Source: Adhaeribacter pallidiroseus (GTDB lineage: Bacteria; Bacteroidota; Bacteroidia; Cytophagales; Hymenobacteraceae). From it: DNA of 64,000 nt. The notes beneath the pieces were generated by a model, which searched no databases, was not told where the DNA came from, and worked only from the letters and a program-made list of their open reading frames with translations. Position 1 is the stretch's first letter, and every line of letters begins with the position of its first letter. The translations under genes were made by a program, and so were the position numbers. Positions 28,478 to 35,883 of the stretch are shown in pieces. Location of the stretch: NCBI RefSeq assembly GCF_003340495.1, contig NZ_QASA01000001.1, positions 4,464,001-4,528,000 on the forward strand. Reading direction: 5' to 3'.

Positions 28478-29467
28478 ATGTCTCATTATACTACTATTAT
28501 TAATCCCGACAATTACAGAGAAAAAATTAAAGGCCTTGACCTAGCTACCATGCCGGACATTTTGCGCAAAAGTCATGATTTCGTAGAAAAAAATACCTTG
28601 CAGTTTACCCAATGGGGGGCCATGACTACGAGCGATACGATTAACCGTATGTTTTCAACCTACTTCGTTAAATTGAACGAGTGGTTAGAATCCGAAAAAG
28701 CCAAACAGACCCCTAAAACCAAAGTTAAAAAGGAAACGGCTCAAAAAGCTGTTAAGCCGAAAAAGGTAAAAGCAGAAAAGCCCAGTAAAGCAGATAAGAG
28801 CACGTTTACCGCCCATTTTCAGACGGCTGAACAACTTCTAAAAGCCTTTGTTAACCTGGATGGCAAAGCGGCTACTATCCGCAAAATACAGTTATTACAT
28901 TCCCGGTTCCAAAAAGCAATCATTGAGAAAAAAGTAAAAAGCATCAATCCGAATGCCACTATTTTTAAGCAAGCGGCTTCTAAATTAGCCAAGCTGTACC
29001 AGAAAATGACGGAAGGTAACATTTCAACCATTGAAAAATTAGAGATTACCGGCATTGAAAAATTCAGCGACATTAAAGCGGAGTTCCAAAATTTGAAGAT
29101 TGCGCCCGCCGTAACTTTATTAAAGCGTTTTGTGGGAATGGAAGGTACTAAACCTACGATTGCTAAAGTACAGAGCCTAATTAAAGGCATGGAATCGGCC
29201 CTTAAAGCCGGTAAAATTAAAAAGGAAGGGGTATACCATAGCCAAATCGATCAAGCTCTTGCCCATTTGAAAGAGTGGTTAGCGGCCAAGCAAGACAGCT
29301 ACATTCAAATTGAAGAAGCGCAATTAGCCGGTTTAGCTGGTTTGGGTTGCACTTGCCAGAACAAACCTTTAGCTGGTACTCCGGCTATTAAAAAAAAAAC
29401 GCTGCGCCCGAAAGTAGCTTGGAAACGCCGCAAAGCTTTATCCAAAAGGAAGTATTTAAAAATATAG
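28478..29467 (+). CDS. Helical repeat protein with basic tail
   Basis: 329 residues. A conserved-looking N-terminal part (about 1-70), a Lys-rich linker, then two related helical domains (starting TAEQLLKAFVNLDGKAATIR and APAVTLLKRFVGMEGTKPTI), and a very basic C-terminus (WKRRKALSKRKYLKI). A CTC motif near 305. Basic tail plus helical repeats suggest DNA or RNA binding. It overlaps the ATPase gene by 49 bases, so the two products are likely made together. No family recognised. Confidence 0.65.
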   Translation: MSHYTTIINPDNYREKIKGLDLATMPDILRKSHDFVEKNTLQFTQWGAMTTSDTINRMFSTYFVKLNEWLESEKAKQTPKTKVKKETAQKAVKPKKVKAEKPSKADKSTFTAHFQTAEQLLKAFVNLDGKAATIRKIQLLHSRFQKAIIEKKVKSINPNATIFKQAASKLAKLYQKMTEGNISTIEKLEITGIEKFSDIKAEFQNLKIAPAVTLLKRFVGMEGTKPTIAKVQSLIKGMESALKAGKIKKEGVYHSQIDQALAHLKEWLAAKQDSYIQIEEAQLAGLAGLGCTCQNKPLAGTPAIKKKTLRPKVAWKRRKALSKRKYLKI

Positions 29468-30189
29468 AAGAGGAAATCGAATTTGAACTAATAGAATCTT
29501 TTTTACTGGGTACTCCCCAACCAACATTAGTAGAAGTTCCTGCGAGTAAGCCATTACCGAGCGAGCTACTAAATATTTTTACCCCCATTAACCAGCCGCC
29601 TAAAAGCGCAAACCAGAGCTTTATTTTACCGGGGGGTTTAGGTAAGTTTTTAGGCCGCATTGAAGACTTTGAGTATGCCGTGGTGCTTCGGGGTGATAAA
29701 GGAGCCGGTAAAACTTCCTTGCTTTACCAAATCAAAAATTTGTTTGCTACCGTGGGTAAATCCGTGGCCAGTTTCACGCTGGAAATAGGGAAAGAATCTA
29801 ACGTCGTAGAGCGGTTAACTAATAAATATATTGCGCCTAAAAACCGCGATAAAATTTTAATTTCCTCCATTGCACCCGATGGCCTGGAAACGATCCGGAA
29901 AGCCGCCCAGCATTTTGATGTGATCGCCATTGATAGCTGGAGTAAGCTCAATGCCAAGCAAGAGGAATTTGATAAACTACGCAAAGAATGCCCGAAAACC
30001 ATGTTTATTGTGATTTTCCAGAGTACCACGGGTGGAACGGCTCGCGGTGGCAGTATGGCAGAATACGATGCTGGAACCGTCATCCAGGTAGATGCCCCGG
30101 GCATTGCTAAATGCGAAAAAAACCGGTACGCCCTGGAGCAGTATCTGGATGCGACCTATGAAGTACACAAACAAAATTTAATAGCTTAA
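29419..30189 (+). CDS. RadA/RecA-fold ATPase
   Basis: 256 residues. Walker A GDKGAGKT (92-99), Walker B DVIAID (167-172) and a C-terminal stretch with RGGSMAEYDAGTVIQV and then KNR, the pattern of the RadA/Sms and KaiC branch of RecA-fold ATPases. The first 75 residues are a low-complexity lead with no match. It lacks the zinc finger and Lon-like domain of host RadA. As the only obvious soluble P-loop motor besides the helicase in this module, it may serve replication, recombination or genome packaging. It starts 49 bases inside the upstream gene; no later ATG fits. Confidence 0.75.
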   Translation: METPQSFIQKEVFKNIEEEIEFELIESFLLGTPQPTLVEVPASKPLPSELLNIFTPINQPPKSANQSFILPGGLGKFLGRIEDFEYAVVLRGDKGAGKTSLLYQIKNLFATVGKSVASFTLEIGKESNVVERLTNKYIAPKNRDKILISSIAPDGLETIRKAAQHFDVIAIDSWSKLNAKQEEFDKLRKECPKTMFIVIFQSTTGGTARGGSMAEYDAGTVIQVDAPGIAKCEKNRYALEQYLDATYEVHKQNLIA

Positions 30190-30198
30190 AAAAAAATT

Positions 30199-30540
30199 AT
30201 GAAAGACAATAAATTATTGCTTATTGCCGGTGCTGCCGGCGCTTTTCTGATCTACCAGAACCAACAAAAGAAAAAACAAGCAGAAGCTGCTGCGCAGAGA
30301 GCTTACATTTTAGCGCAAACGGGCAGTAGGGGTACCACTCCAGGCCAGCCGAACGTAGTCGATAAAGTTACATCGGGTGCCACTACTATTATAGATACTA
30401 TCAGCAAAGGCAAAGAGCTTTTTAGCAGTATATTTAAAAAACCTACGTTACCACCAGTTAGTAATCCAGCACCAAGTTGGAAAACAGAAGGTAAAGTAGA
30501 TTACTCTGGATTATCTGGCATAACAAACAAATTGGTTTAA
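30199..30540 (+). CDS. Small membrane protein, last gene of the module
   Basis: 113 residues: an N-terminal membrane helix (LLLIAGAAGAFLIY), a basic Gln/Lys stretch, then a polar Pro/Ser-rich part. It begins nine bases after the ATPase stop and closes the co-directional module. The N-terminal helix resembles those of other small proteins in the module (for example at 11019 and 21551). Function unknown. Confidence 0.6.
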   Translation: MKDNKLLLIAGAAGAFLIYQNQQKKKQAEAAAQRAYILAQTGSRGTTPGQPNVVDKVTSGATTIIDTISKGKELFSSIFKKPTLPPVSNPAPSWKTEGKVDYSGLSGITNKLV

Positions 30541-30672
30541 GCTTAATTTTCTTTGTAGCAATAGATTGGTTTTGCCTGCAGCATTCGAATTTCACAATTC
30601 AGATCTACAATTTAATGTATTAAAAATATAAAATAATGAAACAAATTGTGTGTATCTTATAGTATAGAAGAC

Positions 30673-30680
30673 TATATTTG
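30673..30680 (+). promoter_or_regulatory. Candidate -7 box upstream of antitoxin-like gene
   Basis: TATATTTG fits TAnnTTTG, with TTG 24 bases upstream, slightly further than usual. It would give a leader of about 90 bases before the GTG start at 30775. Confidence 0.3.
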
Positions 30681-30774
30681 TATGTAAATTCATATATGTG
30701 CTGAACGAAAAACATTGATTATTATGTTTTTATAATAGCAAACATGTTTAAATAAGGTAATTGTCATAAGAATC

Positions 30775-30948
30775 GTGAAACTCAGAGAAAAATATCGCCA
30801 ATTGCAAGATGAGCAATTTGTACGGTCAATGGTAACTAGGTCGGTATATGGCTCTATGCAATTAGAAAATCAAGGTGTACCCATGGATAAAATCCAACAA
30901 ATGTACACTCAGGTAAATCAAGAAAGAAATGCTATTGCAGTAAGATAA
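30775..30948 (+). CDS. VbhA/YhfG-like Fic antitoxin
   Basis: 57 residues from a GTG start; no in-frame ATG lies upstream before a stop. Residues 27-32 read SMQLEN, matching the inhibitory [S/T]xxxE[G/N] motif by which class I Fic antitoxins block the ATP site. It lies in a helical small protein of the right size, followed by GVPMDKIQQM. It runs toward the Fic gene and the two 3' ends overlap by 17 bases. Known class I antitoxins precede their toxin on the same strand, so this convergent layout is unusual. No homology search was possible. Confidence 0.6.
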   Translation: MKLREKYRQLQDEQFVRSMVTRSVYGSMQLENQGVPMDKIQQMYTQVNQERNAIAVR

Positions 30949-31534
30949 GCTGCGATCTAATAATATCTTTTAAGGCAGATAAATCATGTTTATCTGCCTT
31001 TCTTATTGCTTCTAAGTAAAGCGATCTTGCCTCTCCTTTATTTCTTTGATACAACTCAATATTTTGGTATCCTTTGCTAAAAGCAATCAAGTCCGTTAAT
31101 AAGCGGGAACTACGACCGTTTCCATTGGTAAACGGATGGATAAAAACTAAACGATGGTGCGCATAAGCTAGGCATTCCACCACATCTTCATCCGTTTTGG
31201 TATTATTATACTGGTAATTAAGTTGATCCATAAAATAATACATCAGATTGGGTATCTGGTTCGGAGGTGGGGGAAGATAATTACCTACTGTAGGAGTTGA
31301 AGTGCGCCATTTGCCCGCCCAGTCATACAAATGGCCGAAAGCAGTACGATGGATTTCCTGCAATAACTGAACAGAAAAATGTATAGGTGTTTCTAAATCT
31401 AAAATAAACTGCTCCGCTCGAATTACACCTATTGCTTCTTCTTCATTTATTAGTTGCTTATCAGTAATATTTAAAAAATTATCGTCAGGAGCATCGGTAT
31501 ACTCACCCATACAAAATTCAGTTGGCTCAAACAC
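30932..31534 (-). CDS. Fic domain protein
   Basis: 200 residues with the Fic core. The active-site loop HPFTNGNGRSSR (133-144) has the catalytic His and the phosphate-binding GNGR, and HRTAFGHLYDWAGKWR upstream is the usual flap-side segment. Fic enzymes transfer AMP or another nucleotide part to target proteins; many are toxins. The position normally held by Asp or Glu is Asn137, as also seen in some mobile-element Fic proteins, which could alter metal binding. The protein itself has no clear inhibitory helix, consistent with the separate antitoxin candidate overlapping its 3' end. Confidence 0.88.
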   Translation of the reverse strand: MFEPTEFCMGEYTDAPDDNFLNITDKQLINEEEAIGVIRAEQFILDLETPIHFSVQLLQEIHRTAFGHLYDWAGKWRTSTPTVGNYLPPPPNQIPNLMYYFMDQLNYQYNNTKTDEDVVECLAYAHHRLVFIHPFTNGNGRSSRLLTDLIAFSKGYQNIELYQRNKGEARSLYLEAIRKADKHDLSALKDIIRSQLILLQ

Positions 31535-31746
31535 CTATTATATTTACAAGTAGCTCATTAATGGTAAACATGGCCTTCTTCTTTCGTCACAAGCATAACC
31601 ATAGAATTTTCTAATACTTGCAGTATATTGACGTTTATGTAATTAACGAACATGAGTTACATTAGTCCAAAATATAGTATTACAAGGCGTTTATGGTATA
31701 TTAATATGTAAAGCACAAGCTGTTGCGGTATAATCAAAGTACAAAA

Positions 31747-32087
31747 TCAACCTCTAATCTCCTTGATTTTTTCTAATATAAAATCTTTCGTATAAGTATT
31801 TTCAAATTTTGCTACTATATCTTCTGGACTCATATTAATATCATTTATTGATGCCTTTAAACTGAATATTCGATGTGACGATTTTCTTGATCCATCTACT
31901 CTTTTAATCCGGCTTAAGGCCTCATCATCAATATATGTATAAACAGCCTTTGGAGGCTCACTAGAAATTTGTTGTTCTAATTCAATATGTCTCAATCTCT
32001 TATCAACGTTTCGAATAGAATTGAGAACTTCATAAAGTATATCCTTTTCTGGACGAGTTTCATTTACTGTTTCTTCTGGAGTCTCAT
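31747..32087 (-). pseudogene. C-terminal part of TIR gene, displaced by a frameshift
   Basis: Past the stop of the TIR gene, the -1 frame continues without a stop for about 113 codons (ILDETPEETVNETRPEKDIL and on, ending EKIKEIRG). One extra A in the A6 run at 32094-32099 would join the two parts smoothly (EEFKKILDE). This is best read as the original C-terminus of the TIR protein. The last 82 codons could be translated from TTG at 31995, but this is less likely. Confidence 0.65.
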
Positions 32088-32561
32088 CTAAAATTTTTTA
32101 AATTCCTCATCAAATTGTGGCAAATAAGTATTTAAAACATTTTTTAGTATTGTCTCTTTAAGCCTCTTTTCCTCTAAAGAATTATTAATAGAATAAATTA
32201 ATTTATATAAGTTCTCTTTGGTAGGTAAAGTATGATTAAACTGTGCTAATGGATCCTTAATATCTTCGGGATTTAAATCAATTAAAAAAGTAAAAACCCT
32301 TGAAGATGATAGTCCTTTGGCCAGTGCTCCTGCCTCAAATAATATCCAAGGCTTTTCTTTATTACTTTTTGTAAGACAGATTATACCATGCGTTGTATTA
32401 GCAAGCTGATTAGATATTTCAGAAAACCATAAAGCCCCTCTATCTATGTCCTGGCTAGAAACCCAAGGGTCAACAGCTTGAATAACACATTGAATCCAAG
32501 TATCTAGCAATTCAGCAACTCGACGGCTTCTTTCGCCAGACCAACTTATAAAAACTTTCAT
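32088..32561 (-). CDS. TIR-domain protein (N-terminal part, probably frameshifted)
   Basis: 157 residues, nearly all a TIR-like fold: starts KVFISWSGERSRRVAELL, with the putative catalytic glutamate E76 in PWILFEAGAL. Bacterial TIR domains of this kind often degrade NAD+ or make signal nucleotides in anti-phage defence. The frame stops right after DEEFKKF, while another frame continues, so the intact protein was likely about 270 residues. The TIR core itself is complete. AT-rich and within the cargo island next to Fic and PIN genes. Confidence 0.75.
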   Translation of the reverse strand: MKVFISWSGERSRRVAELLDTWIQCVIQAVDPWVSSQDIDRGALWFSEISNQLANTTHGIICLTKSNKEKPWILFEAGALAKGLSSSRVFTFLIDLNPEDIKDPLAQFNHTLPTKENLYKLIYSINNSLEEKRLKETILKNVLNTYLPQFDEEFKKF

Positions 32562-32648
32562 TTATTAAATTTATATAATGTTAATCTAATTAATCTTAAC
32601 TCTTTACTGCTGCATTGGTACCGAAATTAAAGTAGAAACTTTACATTT

Positions 32649-33146
32649 TTATTTTTTAAATATGTATTCCGTTCTGATATGATTAAAATTTATTACAGCA
32701 TTGCCTCTTGAGGATAGATATCCAAATAGGGGAAAATCATCTGTAAGAATCAAATACCCTTCCGCTGCCAAGGAGTGAATTACACTATCTGTTAAACCAA
32801 ACTTCATAAATACATTATCCATAACATTAACACTAGGTAAAAATATCTCATGTGATATTTGGACTAATTGAATTAAATTATAAAATAAAATTCCATCAGA
32901 TTGTTTATCAAGAGTTTCAGTTAAATTTACAACTTCAGTTAATATATTTGGTGTTGTAATTATCTTAAAATTTTGCAAAAAAGTATTTAACTGCTTAAAA
33001 TCTTCTTCTGTATATTTTTGAGTTCTTTTAAATTCACTAATCTTATTTTTATTATAACTACCAACTAAAAGTAATAACCATAAATTTGCATCAATAACAA
33101 TCCCTTTATTTTTGTAAATAGAAATTAATGAATTTATAAAGCTCAT
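32649..33146 (-). CDS. PIN-domain protein, toxin-like
   Basis: 165 residues with the acidic set of PIN nucleases: D19 (VIDANLW), E71 (ILTEVV), D120 (LTDSVI) and D136/D137 (LTDDFPL). PIN proteins cleave RNA and are often toxins of VapBC-type pairs. It overlaps the upstream gene by four bases, the usual arrangement of a toxin after its partner. Partner type is not a standard VapB, so a defence role other than toxin-antitoxin is possible. Confidence 0.75.
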   Translation of the reverse strand: MSFINSLISIYKNKGIVIDANLWLLLLVGSYNKNKISEFKRTQKYTEEDFKQLNTFLQNFKIITTPNILTEVVNLTETLDKQSDGILFYNLIQLVQISHEIFLPSVNVMDNVFMKFGLTDSVIHSLAAEGYLILTDDFPLFGYLSSRGNAVINFNHIRTEYIFKK

Positions 33147-33406
33147 TTTATATCCCTGATTTTCATCGCAAGCACTTCCCCAGATTCAGAGTCAATCTTG
33201 AATTGCTTATATTTTCTTAAAACTGTGGGAGTATTAAGCTGAAATACATTTCTTATAGCAGACTCTTCATTGTAGCTCAGAGTAATAAACCAATATAACT
33301 TATCGTCTGTGATTTCTACCTCTTCCAATTGAATAAAATCAGTATTTGGAAAAAAACCTTTCATATACTCTGCTGCAATGTTTGCAGCTTCATTTACACT
33401 AATCAT
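33143..33406 (-). CDS. Small partner of the PIN protein
   Basis: 87 residues, alpha/beta, acidic (SVNEAANIAAEYMKGFFPNT, then YWFITLSYN). No helix-turn-helix or AbrB-type domain is visible, so it is not a classic VapB antitoxin; the fold looks closer to small PepSY-like or immunity proteins. Its stop overlaps the PIN start by four bases, so translation is coupled. It may neutralise the nuclease. Family not recognised. Confidence 0.6.
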   Translation of the reverse strand: MISVNEAANIAAEYMKGFFPNTDFIQLEEVEITDDKLYWFITLSYNEESAIRNVFQLNTPTVLRKYKQFKIDSESGEVLAMKIRDIK

Positions 33407-33479
33407 ATTTTAATAATCTTAACCGTTTCTAAATATAAGCATTTCTACAATTAAGCTAACTACCTTAATAAATAGCTTA

Positions 33480-33508
33480 AATAAATTTACTACATGAGTA
33501 AATTTATT
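33480..33508. repeat. Perfect 12-base inverted repeat
   Basis: AATAAATTTACT and AGTAAATTTATT separated by five bases. It lies upstream of the PIN pair (start at 33406), in AT-rich sequence. An operator for the pair or a weak hairpin are both possible. Confidence 0.45.
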
Positions 33509-33554
33509 TCCGGTTGCAATCGCAAACTTTTCAAAATAGCCATATCTTTGTAAC

Positions 33555-33774
33555 GCGAACAAACACAGTGGATCAGATGCCACTTTAAAACTATCTGAAG
33601 TTTTTAGGGTGGTTTTTTTATTTATAGGAAAGTTATTTCTATAACTATAAATACGTTGCCCGTTATATGAGTGGAGTTCCCGAAAGGTCTCCAAATGAAT
33701 CCACTGGGTTTGTTCGCAGCTCTACGTAACGGGCAATTGTGTTTAATAAAGATTACAGGTTTATGCGAACAAAC
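33555..33774. repeat. Nested inverted and direct repeats
   Basis: GCGAACAAACACAGTGGAT (33555-33573) recurs inverted with one mismatch at 33699-33717, and its first part (GCGAACAAACCC) again in direct orientation at 33764-33775. Within this, TTGCCCGTTA (33656-33665) pairs with TAACGGGCAA (33727-33736). The structure looks like a small non-coding mobile or recombination element, or a complex operator between the island and the integrase-side genes. Sequence class not recognised. Confidence 0.5.
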
Positions 33775-33897
33775 CCAAAAACAACTACCAAAATCCTAGC
33801 ACCGGTGTGCCATGGAATTATTAAGCCCGGCCAGAAGTTAATATCGGTCGATTTATTATTCATCACCTATAAAGAAAAGGAGGGCCGGTTATGTTAG
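33763..33897 (+). CDS. Small basic protein, coupled to next gene
   Basis: 44 residues starting within the third GCGAACAAACCC copy (MRTNPKTTTKILAPV...). Its stop overlaps the next start as ATGTTAG, a common translational-coupling arrangement. No family recognised; coding status moderate. Confidence 0.4.
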   Translation: MRTNPKTTTKILAPVCHGIIKPGQKLISVDLLFITYKEKEGRLC

Positions 33898-34163
33898 CCA
33901 GTCGATTACCCAATGAACCCTTGCTGATATTAAGTCCCATCAGCCAGAATTACGTTAATATTTTACCATTTTTTAAGCTTCTGGATAAAGAGAATGTTCG
34001 TTCTCCGGTAGACTATGCGGAAAATGTAGAGGCGGTTATTCGCTTTGTTTCGCTTAATTACGATGCGCAAGCAGCTAGCTCCGTCGAACTTAAAAACGCC
34101 CTAAGCTTTTTGTTCGATATGAAAGATATGTTCATTAATAGCTGCGAAATAAAAAGCATTTAA
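33891..34163 (+). CDS. Hypothetical protein next to integrase
   Basis: 90 residues, mostly helical, no membrane segment. It has a purine-rich AAGGAGG before the start, unusually strong for a Bacteroidota gene. It converges on the integrase gene; a shared hairpin separates them. Its place beside the integrase would suit an excisionase-like or regulatory role, but it shows no helix-turn-helix. Function unknown. Confidence 0.5.
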   Translation: MLASRLPNEPLLILSPISQNYVNILPFFKLLDKENVRSPVDYAENVEAVIRFVSLNYDAQAASSVELKNALSFLFDMKDMFINSCEIKSI

Positions 34164-34175
34164 TTAAATATTTCC

Positions 34176-34210
34176 AATTACCAGCTATCCTTAGGTGATA
34201 GCTGGTAATT
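34176..34210. terminator. Bidirectional terminator between hypothetical gene and integrase
   Basis: AATTACCAGCTATC and GATAGCTGGTAATT form a perfect 14-base stem with a seven-base loop. The integrase stop codon (34191-34193) lies in the loop, so the hairpin serves both convergent genes. Confidence 0.65.
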
Positions 34211-35408
34211 GTTCCTTTAAGCGGTTTTGGTAAACCAGGTTCACACCATCCAGTTTCATCTGTTCCGAAATTTTCACATATCGCATCGTGGTTTCTATTT
34301 TCTCGTGGTCCATCAGCTTTTGGAGTACTTCTACCCTACCCCCTAACCGGATAAACTCCGTAGCGTAAGTTTCCCGGCCTACGTGCCAATGCAGCTCAGT
34401 TTCTATTTCCAACAGCTCACCTATATCCTTTAAGGCTCGATTACCCACTTGGTCCGCATAAAAGAAAAATCCTTTAATATTGTTCTCCGCTTCGGAATCT
34501 TCTAAGTAATGCAATGCATATCGGGTTAGGGGTAAAATAAGCTCCCGTTCGTTTTTGTAGTAAGTCTTTTGTGGCTGAAATCGAATTGTATTATTTTTAA
34601 TTTTTGCCTTTTTCAAATTACTTAAGTCTCCGAGCCGTAAGCTGGTATGACAACTAAAGAGAAATTTCTGTAATATTCTCCGGTGCTTGGTACCGGGAGA
34701 GCATTCTTTATAATATTCTTCCAATAAACGCAGTTCTTCCGGATGTAGTGGCATCCAGGTACCTGCTACTGATTTGTTCTGGTAATCTTCATACGGATCT
34801 TCGAAGTTAATCCGGTCTTTGCGGGCTAATGTAAGATAGGTGATTACGTCACGCTGGTGGCCCCAAATAGTATTGGTAGAAACTCGTTTCCCATTTCGAG
34901 GTTTTATCGTTTTCCGGAGAAACAATTCAAAATCAGTAGCAAATTCATAGGAAAAAGAAGTAAAAGAAATGGTCTTTCGAAATTCTTTTAGTTTGTTCAG
35001 GGTGTTATTGTGATTTTTTATTGTCCCTGGTTTAATTAATTTTTTCTTTTTCCGAGTAGCTAGCTTATTCTCAAAATATTTTATAAAATCTTCTTTCGAG
35101 AAATCACTGAAATATTCCAGCAGAAAACTTTCCATGGTAATATGTGCCTTCCGAAGTCGGTGCGACACTTCTACTTCGTTGACTTTGGCTAATCTTTGCT
35201 TGATGATTAGGTTATAATCTGCGGCCTTCTCGTCTCCTTTAAATCTCTCTTGGCACAAACCTTTTTTTGCATCGAAAAACTGGGGCGGCCAGCTGATGTC
35301 TAAGGGAATGGATTTCGGCTTTCGGTTAATAATTAACTGCAACCGAATCGGAGCTGTCCCATCTTTGTGTACCTCCTTTCTGATCTTAATCCTAGCGGAA
35401 AATCCCAT
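34191..35408 (-). CDS. Tyrosine-type site-specific integrase
   Basis: 405 residues with the three parts of Bacteroidota phage and transposon integrases: an arm-binding N-terminal domain (1-95), a SAM-like core-binding domain (about 100-205) and the catalytic domain. Catalytic residues are visible: Arg in TSLRLGDL (near 257), His-x-x-Arg in HWHVGRET (near 340), His in LMDHEKIE (near 367) and the nucleophile Tyr in MRYVKI (near 376). The gene lies 115 bases from the 3' end of a tRNA-Leu gene, the expected target. It is the best proof that the region to its left is an integrated element. Confidence 0.92.
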   Translation of the reverse strand: MGFSARIKIRKEVHKDGTAPIRLQLIINRKPKSIPLDISWPPQFFDAKKGLCQERFKGDEKAADYNLIIKQRLAKVNEVEVSHRLRKAHITMESFLLEYFSDFSKEDFIKYFENKLATRKKKKLIKPGTIKNHNNTLNKLKEFRKTISFTSFSYEFATDFELFLRKTIKPRNGKRVSTNTIWGHQRDVITYLTLARKDRINFEDPYEDYQNKSVAGTWMPLHPEELRLLEEYYKECSPGTKHRRILQKFLFSCHTSLRLGDLSNLKKAKIKNNTIRFQPQKTYYKNERELILPLTRYALHYLEDSEAENNIKGFFFYADQVGNRALKDIGELLEIETELHWHVGRETYATEFIRLGGRVEVLQKLMDHEKIETTMRYVKISEQMKLDGVNLVYQNRLKEQLPAIT

Positions 35409-35450
35409 CTAAAAATCTCTGGTAAACAATTGGTAAACATTTAAAGCAGA

Positions 35451-35502
35451 AATGCTCAAAATGACCCCTCTCCATTTACTGGAAAGGGCCATTTTGAGCA
35501 TT
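35451..35502. repeat. Hairpin between integrase and tRNA-Leu
   Basis: Perfect 13-base arms AATGCTCAAAATG and CATTTTGAGCATT, followed by another TTTTGAGC. It is upstream of the integrase start and beside the tRNA target. It may bind the integrase or an accessory factor, or stop read-through from the tRNA. Similar TTTTGAG motifs lie near 4640-4775. Confidence 0.5.
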
Positions 35503-35523
35503 TTGAGCGGGTTTTTCACCCTA

Positions 35524-35610
35524 TGGTACCCAGAGCCGGGGTCGAACCGGCACAACCGTGAAGTTATTGGTGTTTGAGACCAACGCGTCTACCAATTCCG
35601 CCATCTGGGC
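35524..35610 (-). tRNA. tRNA-Leu (anticodon CAA), CCA encoded
   Basis: On the minus strand the sequence folds as a class II tRNA: 5' GCCCAGA pairs with TCTGGGT, the D-loop contains GGAATTGGTAGACG, the anticodon stem TTGGT/ACCAA carries loop CTCAAAC with anticodon CAA, a long variable arm follows, and the T-arm has GGTTCGACCCC. CCA is encoded at the 3' end. The 3' end faces the integrase, as expected for an integration site. Confidence 0.93.
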
Positions 35611-35883
35611 AATTTGTAGGTCCTTTTCGCAAGAAACGCTAGGGCGTTGTTTTACGATGGGGTTGCAAACTTAGATAATCTTTCGGGAATGCGCAAGAGA
35701 TATTTTTTCTTAAAAATAATAATTTTTCATCGTTCCCGGGTTCTCCTGCTCAAGCCAACTAGTTCCAAATTAAGGTACCTATCAGCAAACTTTCTAACCT
35801 GCTAACCTTACAACTTTCCAACTTTCCAACTTTTCAACCCAATTTAACCTGTAACTTGCAACCTGTAACCTGCAACCAACATC
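35611..35883. other. Intergenic spacer with degenerate short repeats
   Basis: No gene seen. The part just before the radical SAM gene contains decayed tandem repeats (AACTTTCC and CAACCTGTAACCTG types), low-complexity sequence with no obvious role. Confidence 0.5.

Noticed and set aside
31747-31995. Independent 82-residue gene after the TIR gene
   Set aside because: It starts at TTG and the same frame is open far upstream, fitting the TIR C-terminus after a one-base loss better.
33419-33694. 91-codon minus-strand frame upstream of the PIN pair
   Set aside because: It overlaps both inverted-repeat structures and the AT palindrome, has unusual composition and no recognisable fold; likely non-coding.
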